From the NCBI GenBank assembly GCA_019359635.1, contig JAHHGY010000003.1:31543-95542 (forward strand): 64,000 nt of DNA, given 5' to 3'. The notes under the pieces are model-generated. The model saw only the letters and a program-made list of their open reading frames with translations, searched no databases and had not been told where the DNA came from. Below are positions 9,742 through 17,592 of the stretch, one piece after another (position 1 is the first letter of the stretch; each line of letters opens with the position of its first letter). The translations under genes and the position numbers were made by a program. This DNA is from Chroococcus sp. CMT-3BRIN-NPC107. Lineage in GTDB: Bacteria; Cyanobacteriota; Cyanobacteriia; Cyanobacteriales; Chroococcidiopsidaceae.

Positions 9742-9788
9742 AAAAACAGCTAAAAAACTGACTTTTGGGGCTTTTAGTCCTGTTTTTT
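9742..9788. promoter_or_regulatory. Terminator-like hairpin between remA and rqcH
   Basis: Outer arms AAAAACAG (9742-9749) and CTGTTTTT (9780-9787) and inner arms CTAAAA (9750-9755) and TTTTAG (9772-9777) form one stem with a two-base bulge, ending in a T-run. It lies between two divergent genes, upstream of both, so it cannot end either of them. It could be a leader attenuator for rqcH, which starts about 80 bases later, or the end of a short transcript. Confidence 0.5.
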
Positions 9789-9867
9789 AAGTTTTTCTAC
9801 CTTTAGATATCGCTCAAAAGGTAGAACAAGTATTAAATGTTATTCCCTTAGTTAAAGAAGATTTGCT

Positions 9868-11613
9868 TTGCAACCTGTTGACTTTACAACTTTAATTGCT
9901 GCGGTTTGCGAATTGCGATCGCTCTGGCTGCCCGCGCGTACCGAACAAGTACATCAACGCAACCGCTTTACAATTGCGATCGCTCTACGTACTTTAGACA
10001 AGCGAGGATGGCTAGAAATATGTTGGCATCCCCAAGCAGCGCACATCTGTATGAGTTCTCCGCCGCCGCGAATTCCCGATACTTTTACGTTTAGCCAACA
10101 GTTGATTCATCAGTTGAATGGTTTGGCGCTAGTAGCAATTGAAGAAGTTGCACCTTGGGAGCGGGTTGTCGATTTGCAATTTGCCCGCCGTCCGGGAGAG
10201 AGCGCTTTGTGGCATTTGTATGTAGAAATTATGGGCAAATACAGCAATGTCATTCTCACCGACGCAAATAAAGTAATTGTTACGGCAGCACACCAAGTTA
10301 GCCAACAGCAGTCAAGCGTCCGCCCGATTCAAACCGGGCAAACTTATGAGTTGCCACCATCATTAAGCGGTGCTGTACCAGCAATAAGCGAGGAGACTTG
10401 CCGTTGGATTGAACGGGTAAGCTTAGTTCCAGGAGCGGTAGGGCGTTGTTTGCTCAAAAATTACCGGGGCTTAAGTCCAGCTTTGGTACAGTCGATGGTA
10501 CGAGTAGCAGAACTAGATCCAGAACAATCGACTGCCAGCCTAGAACCCGCCGATTGGCAAAGATTGTTTAGCTATTGGCTTGAATGGTTGCAAAACTTAG
10601 ATAAATTGCAATTTTTTCCTGGCTGGACAGCTAAAGGTTATACGGTCATGGGTTGGGAAGTAACGGAACCCGTAGCCAATACTCAAGGGTTGCTAAATCA
10701 TTACTATACTCATGAACTAAATCAGCAAGAATTTACTAACTTGCGTAATCAGTTAATGCAAAAGCTAAGTAATATTTTAGAAAAGTTACGCCTCAAAGCT
10801 CGAACTTTTAGCGATCGGTTGCAGCAGTCTCAAGGGGCGGATGTGTATCGTCAACAAGCCGACTTGTTGATGGCTAATTTGCAAGCATGGCAACCAGGAA
10901 GGAAAGAAATTGTTTTGCGTGATTTCGATACTAGCGAACCTGTAGCAATTAGATTAGAACCAGAAAAAAATGCCGTCCAAAACGCTCAGAAGCTGTACAA
11001 ACAAGCAGGAAAGCTAAAACGCGCTCGTGGGGCAGTAGAGCCATTACTAAACGATGTACAGGCAGAAATCGACTACTTGGAGCAAGTAGAAGATGCGATT
11101 TATCAAATAGATAAGTACCGATCGACGGATGATTTGGAGGCGCTTTACGAAATCCGCGAAGAATTAATTGGGCAGAAGATTTTAGAAGATACGCAGTACC
11201 TCCGCCCTACCGCTGGCCCTGACTCTACGCCAAATTTTCACAAGTTTCGCGCTCCTAGTGGGTTTGAAGTCTTAATTGGGCGGAATAATCGCCAAAACGA
11301 TCGCTTAACTTTTCGACTTGCCAACGATTACGATTTGTGGTTTCACGCTCAAGAGATTCCTGGCGCTCATGTATTACTACGCTTAGAACCCGGCGCTGTA
11401 GCAGAAGACCGCGATTTACAATTTTCCGCAGATTTGGCTGCCTATTATAGCCGATCGCGTCAAAGCGATCGCGTTCCAGTGGTTTATACTCAACCCAAGC
11501 ACGTCTACAAACCAAAAGGTGCTAAACCTGGTATTGCTATTTATAAGCAAGAGCGGATTTTGTGGGGACAGCCCAGCCAAGGGGAGAGGTATTTAGGGAT
11601 GAGCAATAGATGA
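9868..11613 (+). CDS. rqcH: NFACT/Rqc2-family ribosome quality-control protein
   Basis: 581 residues, starting with TTG. The start MQPVDFTTLIAAVCELRSLW is the conserved N-terminus of this family, so the TTG is preferred over any internal ATG. The NFACT-N domain contains EIMGKYSNVILTD (residues 120-132). A long coiled-coil region follows (about 285-425), then the NFACT-R domain with FHKFRAPSGFEVLIGRNNRQND and DLWFHAQEIPGAHVLLR. Older annotation calls this fibronectin-binding protein. In bacteria RqcH binds split 50S subunits and adds C-terminal Ala tails to stalled chains. It is a lone gene. Confidence 0.88.
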   Translation: MQPVDFTTLIAAVCELRSLWLPARTEQVHQRNRFTIAIALRTLDKRGWLEICWHPQAAHICMSSPPPRIPDTFTFSQQLIHQLNGLALVAIEEVAPWERVVDLQFARRPGESALWHLYVEIMGKYSNVILTDANKVIVTAAHQVSQQQSSVRPIQTGQTYELPPSLSGAVPAISEETCRWIERVSLVPGAVGRCLLKNYRGLSPALVQSMVRVAELDPEQSTASLEPADWQRLFSYWLEWLQNLDKLQFFPGWTAKGYTVMGWEVTEPVANTQGLLNHYYTHELNQQEFTNLRNQLMQKLSNILEKLRLKARTFSDRLQQSQGADVYRQQADLLMANLQAWQPGRKEIVLRDFDTSEPVAIRLEPEKNAVQNAQKLYKQAGKLKRARGAVEPLLNDVQAEIDYLEQVEDAIYQIDKYRSTDDLEALYEIREELIGQKILEDTQYLRPTAGPDSTPNFHKFRAPSGFEVLIGRNNRQNDRLTFRLANDYDLWFHAQEIPGAHVLLRLEPGAVAEDRDLQFSADLAAYYSRSRQSDRVPVVYTQPKHVYKPKGAKPGIAIYKQERILWGQPSQGERYLGMSNR

Positions 11614-11741
11614 CTAAGATTGAGGATTTTTCCTCTCAATTTGGGGGTAATTTTAGTTTTTACATCTCTCTCTTGAGATAGTTATGTCAAGATACTATGA
11701 ACTTTTATAAAAAAGTCTGTGCTTCCTGTTACAATATAGGA

Positions 11742-11811
11742 ACAGATTTATACTAGCTGAAGCTTTGGGACGCAGTACAGATTTATACTAGCTGAAGCTT
11801 CGGGACGCAGT
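11742..11811. repeat. 35-base tandem direct repeat (two copies)
   Basis: Copy 1 is 11742-11776 and copy 2 is 11777-11811. They abut exactly and differ at one position (GCTTTGGG versus GCTTCGGG). Each begins ACAGATTTATACTAGCTG. Together with the terminator 40 bases downstream this suggests a duplicated element inside a short transcript, or a recent slippage duplication. Confidence 0.9.
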
Positions 11812-11851
11812 TGGGTTTCCTGGAATCAAACGACAATCTAAAAAAATCTAT

Positions 11852-11882
11852 AGACTAGCTGTGGTAGGCTGGTCTTTTTTTT
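11852..11882 (+). terminator. Rho-independent terminator
   Basis: Arms AGACTAGC (11852-11859) and GCTGGTCT (11868-11875) pair with one G-T pair, followed by a T-run (11876-11882). It lies 240 bases after rqcH ends, so it may end either a long rqcH 3' region or an independent small RNA. Confidence 0.75.
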
Positions 11883-12015
11883 ATCGTTTCAATCTCGTTT
11901 AGGGTTAGACATATTGCTTTGCATTTACCTTGCAAGCGATCGCTATTTTAGTATTTGCAGGGCGAGAATTTTAACAATCTATTTAGGCTTGCACCTCAAT
12001 TAATAATCTGTTAAT

Positions 12016-12037
12016 TTATAACTAATGTTCGATATAA
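12016..12037. promoter_or_regulatory. Palindromic operator upstream of tetR (copy 1)
   Basis: A 22-base imperfect palindrome with half-sites TTATAxC and GxTATAA and inner AA..TT. The same element occurs at 14701-14722, with 20 of 22 bases identical. It ends 64 bases before the tetR ATG. By inference this is the autoregulatory site of the TetR protein. Confidence 0.65.
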
Positions 12038-12101
12038 AAAGTCCGGGAGTAACAAGAGACAATTTAGCTATTGCCTAAAAGCGCTAATTTTATCGCACCG
12101 T

Positions 12102-12674
12102 ATGCCGAAGATTGTTGACCGCGACCAGTACCGCCAAGAACTGCTGATGAAAAGCTTTGACCTATTTGCTCAAAAAAGTTATAGCTCGATTACTATGAGG
12201 CAGTTGGCACAAGGAATAGGGGTGTCTACAGGAACTTTGTATCACTATTTTCCTAGCAAAGAAGCTTTATTTTTACAGTTGACTGAAGAATTAGATCGCC
12301 AAAACGTGATGCACTTTTTAGCAGAAGCGGGAAATCCACCAACTTTAAAAGAAAGGATTGAGAAACTGTTTCAATTTGTTGCCAAACATGAAGACCATAT
12401 AGGCAAGCAAACTTTGCTGTGGATTGATTTTTGCCAACACAATGAATGGTCTGATAGTTCTATCAAAGAAAGGCTCAAAGAAGTAGACGAACAAACAATT
12501 TTAGAACTAGCTGATTATATGCAAATTAGAGATCGCGCCATTGTCGATTTTATTTTTAACTTGCTTTACGGCTTGATGTTGCGGCGGTTATTTGGCGAAG
12601 AAACTATTTCTTATACAGAACAAGGAGCTTTGGTAGGTGAAATGTTAGCTAGTTATACGGGAGAGAAAAAATGA
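12102..12674 (+). CDS. TetR/AcrR family transcriptional regulator
   Basis: 190 residues. The N-terminal DNA-binding domain reads KSFDLFAQKSYSSITMRQLAQGIGVSTGTLYHYFPSKEALF (helix-turn-helix about residues 27-50), the usual TetR pattern. The C-terminal helical domain is divergent, as expected for ligand binding. Its stop overlaps the start of the devB-like gene by four bases, so both are on one transcript. It most likely represses the cluster through the palindromes at 12016 and 14701, and is released by a compound handled by the exporter. The ligand is unknown. Confidence 0.92.
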   Translation: MPKIVDRDQYRQELLMKSFDLFAQKSYSSITMRQLAQGIGVSTGTLYHYFPSKEALFLQLTEELDRQNVMHFLAEAGNPPTLKERIEKLFQFVAKHEDHIGKQTLLWIDFCQHNEWSDSSIKERLKEVDEQTILELADYMQIRDRAIVDFIFNLLYGLMLRRLFGEETISYTEQGALVGEMLASYTGEKK

Positions 12675-13855
12675 GAGATGCGCGACTTTTTCCCATACCT
12701 GTAGATAAAAAGTTAATTGGTTCAGTTATAGCAGCGATCGCACTTGTCGCCGCGATCGCTTATTATGGCATTTCTCAATCAGGATTACTAACGCAATCAT
12801 CCCAAGAGCCAGTAGTAGCAACACCTCCAGCAAAGAAAGTCACGGCTTTAGGAAGATTAGAGCCAGAAGCGGAGACAATTAGCTTGGCGGCTCCCGTAGC
12901 CTTGGATGGCGATCGCCTAGCTCAACTATTAGTTACCGAAGGCGATCGCGTTAAAACTGGGCAAGTAGTAGCAATTTTGGATTCGCGCGAAGTCTTAGAG
13001 AACCAATTGCAGCAAGCTAAAGAGCAAGTAAACAACGCTCAAGCAAAGCTTAATCAAGTCAAGGCTGGGGCAAAAACTGGGGAAATTCAGGCGCAACAAG
13101 CAACAATTACGCAGTTAGAGGCAGAATTAAATGGTGGTAATGAAACTCAAAACGCGGCGATCGCAAGGTGGGAATCGGAAGTACGCAACGCTAATGCTGA
13201 GTATAAACGTTTTGTGCAGTTGTACGAACAAGGCGCGATCGCGTCTTCTAACTTAGATAGCAAGCGTTTGGTAGCAGAAACAGCATCGGCGCAATTAAAG
13301 GAAGCGGTTTCTAGTAAAAACCGCAATTTTAGAAGTCTACAATCTCAAATTAATCAAGCTAAAGCTACTTTAGATCGGATTTCTGAAGTGCGTCCGGTAG
13401 ATGTACAAGTAGCAATGGCAGAGTTAGAAACTACACTTTCTGCCGTTAAGAGCGCTCAAACGGCTTTGGATCGAGCTTATATTCGCGCACCAATTGCTGG
13501 ACAAATTCTCAAGCTTCATACTCGTCCTGGAGAAAAAGTTAGCGATGAGGGGATTGTTGAGATGGGAAAAACTGACAAAATGCTGGCAGTAGCAGAAGTT
13601 TACCAAACTGATATTGGGAAAATTAAAGTTGGACAGCAAGCAACAATTACAAGTCAAGCCTTTGATGGTGAAATTAAAGGCACAGTAGCACAAATTGGCA
13701 TGCAAGTAGAGCGTCAAAAAGTATTTAGCGATCGCCCAGGAGAAAACCTCGATCGCCGCATAGTTGAAGTAAAAATTCGTCTCAACAACCTTGAAGATAG
13801 CAAGCGAGTTGCAGGTTTGACTAGTTTGCAAGTGCAAACGGCAATTAATCTGTAG
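12671..13855 (+). CDS. DevB/HlyD-family membrane fusion protein
   Basis: 394 residues. A short cytoplasmic tail is followed by one membrane anchor (about residues 16-36), a biotinyl-lipoyl half (VTALGRLEPEAETISLAAP ... VTEGDRVKTGQVVAILDS), a long alpha-helical hairpin (about 110-250), then the second lipoyl half (RAYIRAPIAGQILKLHTRPGEKV) and beta-barrel region. This order is that of the DevB subunits of DevBCA-type exporters, which link an inner-membrane ABC pump to an outer-membrane channel. It overlaps tetR by four bases. The partner devC is 2 kb downstream behind three other genes. Confidence 0.88.
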   Translation: MRDARLFPIPVDKKLIGSVIAAIALVAAIAYYGISQSGLLTQSSQEPVVATPPAKKVTALGRLEPEAETISLAAPVALDGDRLAQLLVTEGDRVKTGQVVAILDSREVLENQLQQAKEQVNNAQAKLNQVKAGAKTGEIQAQQATITQLEAELNGGNETQNAAIARWESEVRNANAEYKRFVQLYEQGAIASSNLDSKRLVAETASAQLKEAVSSKNRNFRSLQSQINQAKATLDRISEVRPVDVQVAMAELETTLSAVKSAQTALDRAYIRAPIAGQILKLHTRPGEKVSDEGIVEMGKTDKMLAVAEVYQTDIGKIKVGQQATITSQAFDGEIKGTVAQIGMQVERQKVFSDRPGENLDRRIVEVKIRLNNLEDSKRVAGLTSLQVQTAINL

Positions 13856-13899
13856 TTGCTTTTGAGCATATATTCTACTGGTTTAGGAGGTAAGGCGAA

Positions 13900-13935
13900 A
13901 TGTCAATAAATTTGTTTACATCTATGGAGGTTTAG
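13900..13935 (+). other. Eleven-codon mini-ORF with strong ribosome site
   Basis: An AGGAGG motif (about 13885-13890) precedes ATG and an 11-residue frame (MSINLFTSMEV) that stops five bases before the methyltransferase ATG. The end of the mini-ORF (GGAGG at 13926-13930) forms the ribosome site of the next gene. It may be a leader peptide for translational coupling, or the remnant of a lost gene. Confidence 0.35.
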
Positions 13936-13939
13936 CAAG

Positions 13940-14632
13940 ATGACGAAGCAAACAATCCAAGAACAAATTGCTTACTACAAAGCTAGAGCTAAAGAATATG
14001 ATGAATGGTTTTATCGAATTGGGCGTTACGATCGCGGATCGGAAATAAACCAGCGTTGGTTTGATGAAGTTGCGGCGCTCAAAAATATTGTCCAGCAAGG
14101 GGGAACTGTTGATTCGATATTAGAGTTAGCTTGCGGTACGGGAATTTGGACGCAAGAACTTTTGAAGCTTGGTAAGCAAATTACAGCGATAGATGCTTCC
14201 CAAGAAATGATTAAAATTAATCGCCAAAAACTAAACAATGCTCCTAACGTAGAATATCGGCAGCTAGATTTATTTTCATGGCAACCAGATAAGCAATACG
14301 ATCTAGTTTTCTTCTCTTTTTGGTTATCTCACATTCCTCCCGCAGAAGTTGATGAGTTTTTGAGCAAGGTTTACAACTCAGTTTTACCAGGTGGGAAAGT
14401 TTTGATTATTGACTCTTATTTTGAAATAACATCTTCAGCTAAAGATCATCCGATTCAAGACAAAAACGAAATTTATCAAAAGCGCAAGCTAAATGACGAG
14501 CGAGAGTTTCAGATATTCAAAATTTATTATCAACCTGATGTTTTGCGCAACAAACTAACTAAAGCTGGCTTCCAAGCAGAGACAAGACTTACAGATACAT
14601 ATTTTATCTACGGTCAAGGCGTAAAACTTTAA
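13940..14632 (+). CDS. Class I SAM-dependent methyltransferase
   Basis: 230 residues. The SAM-binding loop ILELACGTGIWTQELL (about residues 60-75), the acidic end of strand 2 (ITAIDASQEMI) and the post-motif PGGKVLIIDSYFE are clear. There is no signal peptide, so the enzyme is cytosolic. The substrate is unknown; the position between devB and devC of a TetR-controlled cluster suggests that it modifies the exported or detoxified compound. GGAGG ends nine bases before the ATG. Confidence 0.85.
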   Translation: MTKQTIQEQIAYYKARAKEYDEWFYRIGRYDRGSEINQRWFDEVAALKNIVQQGGTVDSILELACGTGIWTQELLKLGKQITAIDASQEMIKINRQKLNNAPNVEYRQLDLFSWQPDKQYDLVFFSFWLSHIPPAEVDEFLSKVYNSVLPGGKVLIIDSYFEITSSAKDHPIQDKNEIYQKRKLNDEREFQIFKIYYQPDVLRNKLTKAGFQAETRLTDTYFIYGQGVKL

Positions 14633-14700
14633 TAGTTTGGAGACAGTTCAAATGCGCTCGCAAAAACTACAGACTTCCGGTATAACTCATATAACTCAAT

Positions 14701-14722
14701 TTATAACGAATGTTTGATATAA
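14701..14722. promoter_or_regulatory. Palindromic operator upstream of DUF2834 gene (copy 2)
   Basis: This site matches the palindrome before tetR at 20 of 22 positions, with the same half-sites TTATAxC and GxTATAA. It lies only 10 bases before the ATG at 14733 and touches the GGAG ribosome site, so a bound protein would block an internal promoter or run-through transcription at that point. Confidence 0.65.
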
Positions 14723-14732
14723 GGAGTATTTC

Positions 14733-15071
14733 ATGATTCAAACTACATACTTAATTCTCTGCATCGCGGGAACCATTTTACCTTATTCTCAATTTGTGCC
14801 TTTTTTGGTAAAACATGGCTTGAACCTACAGCTTTTCTTTGAACAACTATTTGTTAATCGCATCTCTAACTTTTTTGCTATGGATTTGATTGTGTCATCG
14901 TTAGTGCTTTGGGCTTTTGTGTTCTGGGAAGGTTCGCGGCTGGGAATGAAAAGTCTATGGATTTATGTTGCTAGTAATTTGCTTGTTGGGGTTTCGTTGG
15001 GATTACCGTTATTTTTGCTGATGAGACAGCGCAAGTTAGAAACAAGCGATCGCGCATCTGTAAATCTTTAA
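14733..15071 (+). CDS. DUF2834 family small membrane protein
   Basis: 112 residues with about three predicted membrane segments (residues 3-20, 50-65 and 75-97). The pattern YLILCIAGTILPYSQFVPFLVKHGL and NRISNFFAMDLIVSSLVLWAFVFWEG matches the DUF2834 family, whose function is unknown. An AAGGAG ribosome site precedes the ATG. It directly follows the second TetR-type palindrome, which argues that it belongs to the same regulon as tetR and devB. Confidence 0.8.
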   Translation: MIQTTYLILCIAGTILPYSQFVPFLVKHGLNLQLFFEQLFVNRISNFFAMDLIVSSLVLWAFVFWEGSRLGMKSLWIYVASNLLVGVSLGLPLFLLMRQRKLETSDRASVNL

Positions 15072-15086
15072 CTAAACCAGAAAGTC

Positions 15087-15287
15087 ATGCTATACAAAAC
15101 ATCTTTTGTTTGGTTTCGCTTTTTTCGCCGCAAAACTTACTCTTGGATGATTTTAGCGATCGCAGCTTGTAAAGTCGTTTACCTATGTGGAACTGCACAA
15201 GATAAAGAAAAAGTTCGCTTAATAATAGCGCTTGCCAAAATTGATTTTGTTAAATTTTACGCTTTTATGAATGATTTACTGTGGTAA
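15087..15287 (+). CDS. Doubtful small open frame
   Basis: 66 residues with one hydrophobic stretch (WMILAIAACKVVYLCG). I recognise no family. It has no good ribosome site. It fills the gap between the DUF2834 and GNAT genes on the same strand, which is the only argument for it. It may be the remnant of a lost gene or no gene at all. Confidence 0.25.
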   Translation: MLYKTSFVWFRFFRRKTYSWMILAIAACKVVYLCGTAQDKEKVRLIIALAKIDFVKFYAFMNDLLW

Positions 15288-15292
15288 TAAAA

Positions 15293-15925
15293 ATGAGTAC
15301 AGAAGTTGTTTGTCTAGAAAAATCTCAGATTGACGCAGCAAGCGTTACACTCGCTTATGCCTTTAATAACGACCCAACTTTTCGTTATTTTACCCCTGAA
15401 CAAGAACAAGCAAGAATCAATGCAATTGAGTTACTCGCTAAAACTGAATTACGCTACAGTCAGCCATACAACCATGTTTATACAACAACAAATGAGTTAA
15501 AAGGTGTCGCAGTCTGGATACCTCCAAGTGAATATCCATTAAACGATTTTCGCTTATTGCAATTAGGTCTATATGCTTTATCTTTCAAACTGCGTTTGAG
15601 CAGACTAGGGCAATTAATATCGCTATTTTTGACAATTGAAAAACATCATAAGCAAGATTTACCTCAGCCTTATTGGTATTTATTTATGCTAGGTGTTTCT
15701 CCCATCTACCAAAGCCAAGGGATAGGAAGTTTATTGCTGCAACCAGTTCTTGACCAGGCAGATAAAGAAAAATTGCCTTGCTATTTAGAAACTTCTACTG
15801 AAGGAGGCGTTCGTTTTTACAAAAGACTTGGTTTTGAGGTAGTGCGGACGGGTGGTTTACCAGAAGCTGACCTTAAATTTTGGACGATGAAGCGATCGCC
15901 GAATAATAAAAATAATTATGTTTAA
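15293..15925 (+). CDS. GNAT family N-acetyltransferase
   Basis: 210 residues from the ATG at 15293; a GTG four codons upstream is possible but homologues begin with STEVV. The acetyl-CoA site reads LGVSPIYQSQGIGSLLLQPVLDQAD (about residues 137-161), followed by LETSTEGGVRFYKRLGFEVV. This resembles the subgroup acting on small molecules or toxins. The acceptor is unknown. The gene overlaps devC by 8 bases, so the two are translationally coupled. Confidence 0.87.
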   Translation: MSTEVVCLEKSQIDAASVTLAYAFNNDPTFRYFTPEQEQARINAIELLAKTELRYSQPYNHVYTTTNELKGVAVWIPPSEYPLNDFRLLQLGLYALSFKLRLSRLGQLISLFLTIEKHHKQDLPQPYWYLFMLGVSPIYQSQGIGSLLLQPVLDQADKEKLPCYLETSTEGGVRFYKRLGFEVVRTGGLPEADLKFWTMKRSPNNKNNYV

Positions 15926-17072
15926 CAAAATCCCTTTAGCATGGCTGCAAGTAACTAGAGAAAAAACCCGTCTAGCTGTTGCTATAGCTGGAATCGCCTT
16001 TGCTGACTTACTAATATTTATTCAAATGGGTTTTGAAGGCGCGTTGTACGATTCCGCCGTCAAACCCCATCGCACCTTACAAGCCGATTTGGTATTAATT
16101 AATCCTCAATTTCAAACGTTGTTTTCCGTCAAAAGCTTTTCTAGAGAGCGATTGTACCAAGCTTTGAGTTATGAAGGAGTTAATAAAGTTAGTCCGCTAT
16201 ACATTTCTACTGGACAATGGCAAAATCCTGAAACTCGTGTCAGTCGGGCAATTTTGGTTTGGGGAGTCGATCCCGCAAGTCCTGTTTTTAAGTTTCCTGA
16301 AGTAACCCAAAATTTAGATCAGTTAAAGCTATTAAATCAGGTTTTGTTTGACCAAGCGGGTCGTCCCGAATACGGAAAAGTTGCAGATATTTTCAATCAA
16401 ACAGGTACGCTGGAAACAGAGTTAAATAGCAAAATTATTAGCGTCAAAGGCTTATTTACCAACGGATCGTCTTTCGCGGCGGATGGTAATGTTATTACTA
16501 GCGATTCAACATTTTTACAATTATTTCCCAATCGCAAACCAGAACAAATCGAAGTCGGTTTAGTTAATTTGACTCCTGGTGCGGATCTTGAACAAGTACG
16601 AAGTCAATTAATCGCTGGTTTACCCGATGATGTCAAAGTGCTGACTACTGAAGAATTTGCTCAAATTGAAAAAGATTACTGGGCAAGCGGTACGGGAATC
16701 GGTTTTATATTTGGATTAGGTGTAGGAGTGGGGTTTATTGTCGGGATAGTGATTGTGTATCAAATTTTGTATGCAGATGTTTCCGACCATTTGCCAGAAT
16801 ATGCCACGTTGAAAGCAATGGGTTATACAAACTTATATTTACTGGGAGTTTTGACTCAAGAAGCTTTATTACTTGCCATTTTAGGTTTTCTTCCAGGTTT
16901 TGCCCTCTCCTTTGGGCTGTACCAAGTCACTTATGCAGCGACACTTTTACCAATTTCTATGACGGTAGATCGAGCAGTAACAGTATTAGTGCTAACAATT
17001 ATTATGTGCAGCGTTTCCGGTGCGATCGCGATGCGAAAATTGCGTTCTGCCGATCCGGCGGATGTTTTTTAG
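15918..17072 (+). CDS. DevC-family ABC exporter permease (FtsX-like)
   Basis: 384 residues. The start MFNKIPLAWLQVTREKTRLAVAIAGIAFADLLIFIQMGFEGALYDSAV is the conserved DevC N-terminus with the first membrane helix. A large periplasmic domain follows (about 45-250), then three helices of the FtsX type with YADVSDHLPEYATLKAMGYTN in the cytoplasmic loop that normally contacts the ATPase. The protein is complete. In DevBCA systems the ATPase gene devA follows, but here a convergent EVE gene follows instead, so an ATPase must come from elsewhere or the pump is inactive. Confidence 0.9.
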   Translation: MFNKIPLAWLQVTREKTRLAVAIAGIAFADLLIFIQMGFEGALYDSAVKPHRTLQADLVLINPQFQTLFSVKSFSRERLYQALSYEGVNKVSPLYISTGQWQNPETRVSRAILVWGVDPASPVFKFPEVTQNLDQLKLLNQVLFDQAGRPEYGKVADIFNQTGTLETELNSKIISVKGLFTNGSSFAADGNVITSDSTFLQLFPNRKPEQIEVGLVNLTPGADLEQVRSQLIAGLPDDVKVLTTEEFAQIEKDYWASGTGIGFIFGLGVGVGFIVGIVIVYQILYADVSDHLPEYATLKAMGYTNLYLLGVLTQEALLLAILGFLPGFALSFGLYQVTYAATLLPISMTVDRAVTVLVLTIIMCSVSGAIAMRKLRSADPADVF

Positions 17073-17518
17073 TTAGTCAAATGCAAAATCTTTTTAGCTA
17101 CTATTTCATCTACAGGCATTACTGACAATCGATTACCGCGTCTTGTTACCCAAACATCACTACCAAATTCTTGCTTTAGTGTTTCTAAAGGTATCAAAGT
17201 AGGGAAAGCCTCAATAAATTCTATAACTACTGTTTGCCAACGCGGGGCTTCGAGAGTGGATTTAGAATCGTAGTATTTGCTTTCTGGGTCAAACTGCGTA
17301 GGATCGACAACTTGGGGTGTGGTTACGCTGACTAGGCCGACAATACCGGGAATTTTAGTATTAGAGTGGTAAAAAAATGCTTTATCTCCTTGCTGCATTT
17401 GCCGCAGAAAGTTCCTCGCTTGGTAATTGCGTACTCCATCCCAAATAGTCTGGCGGTCTTTTTTTAGGTGTAAAATGCTGTAGGTTTCAAAGTCGGATTT
17501 AATTAGCCAATAATTCAT
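17069..17518 (-). CDS. EVE domain-containing protein
   Basis: 149 residues, a whole EVE domain: YWLIKSDFETYSILHLKKDRQTIWDGVRNYQARNFLRQMQQGDKAFFYHSN followed by IPGIVGLVSVTTPQVVDPTQFD. EVE domains are PUA-like folds that read modified bases and often sit beside restriction systems. None is seen here; this is the common stand-alone type. It overlaps the 3' end of devC by four bases in the convergent direction. Confidence 0.9.
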   Translation of the reverse strand: MNYWLIKSDFETYSILHLKKDRQTIWDGVRNYQARNFLRQMQQGDKAFFYHSNTKIPGIVGLVSVTTPQVVDPTQFDPESKYYDSKSTLEAPRWQTVVIEFIEAFPTLIPLETLKQEFGSDVWVTRRGNRLSVMPVDEIVAKKILHLTN

Positions 17519-17592
17519 CGATATTTAAAATAGTGAAAGTCTAGCCTAGCTTATACCAGTACCGTAACATAGCTTTTTCCACCCTAAAATTC

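Larger units (their letters stand above)
11614..12101. other. Spacer with tandem repeat, terminator and TetR operator
   Basis: 488 bases without a protein gene. In order it holds a possible -10 box (TACAAT, about 11730), a 35-base tandem repeat, a terminator with eight T, and the palindromic operator before tetR. The first part could encode a small non-coding RNA of about 140 bases ending at 11882. Confidence 0.5.

Noticed and set aside
13424..13837. 137-codon open frame antisense to devB
   Set aside because: Shadow of a strong coding gene; no domain and no ribosome site.
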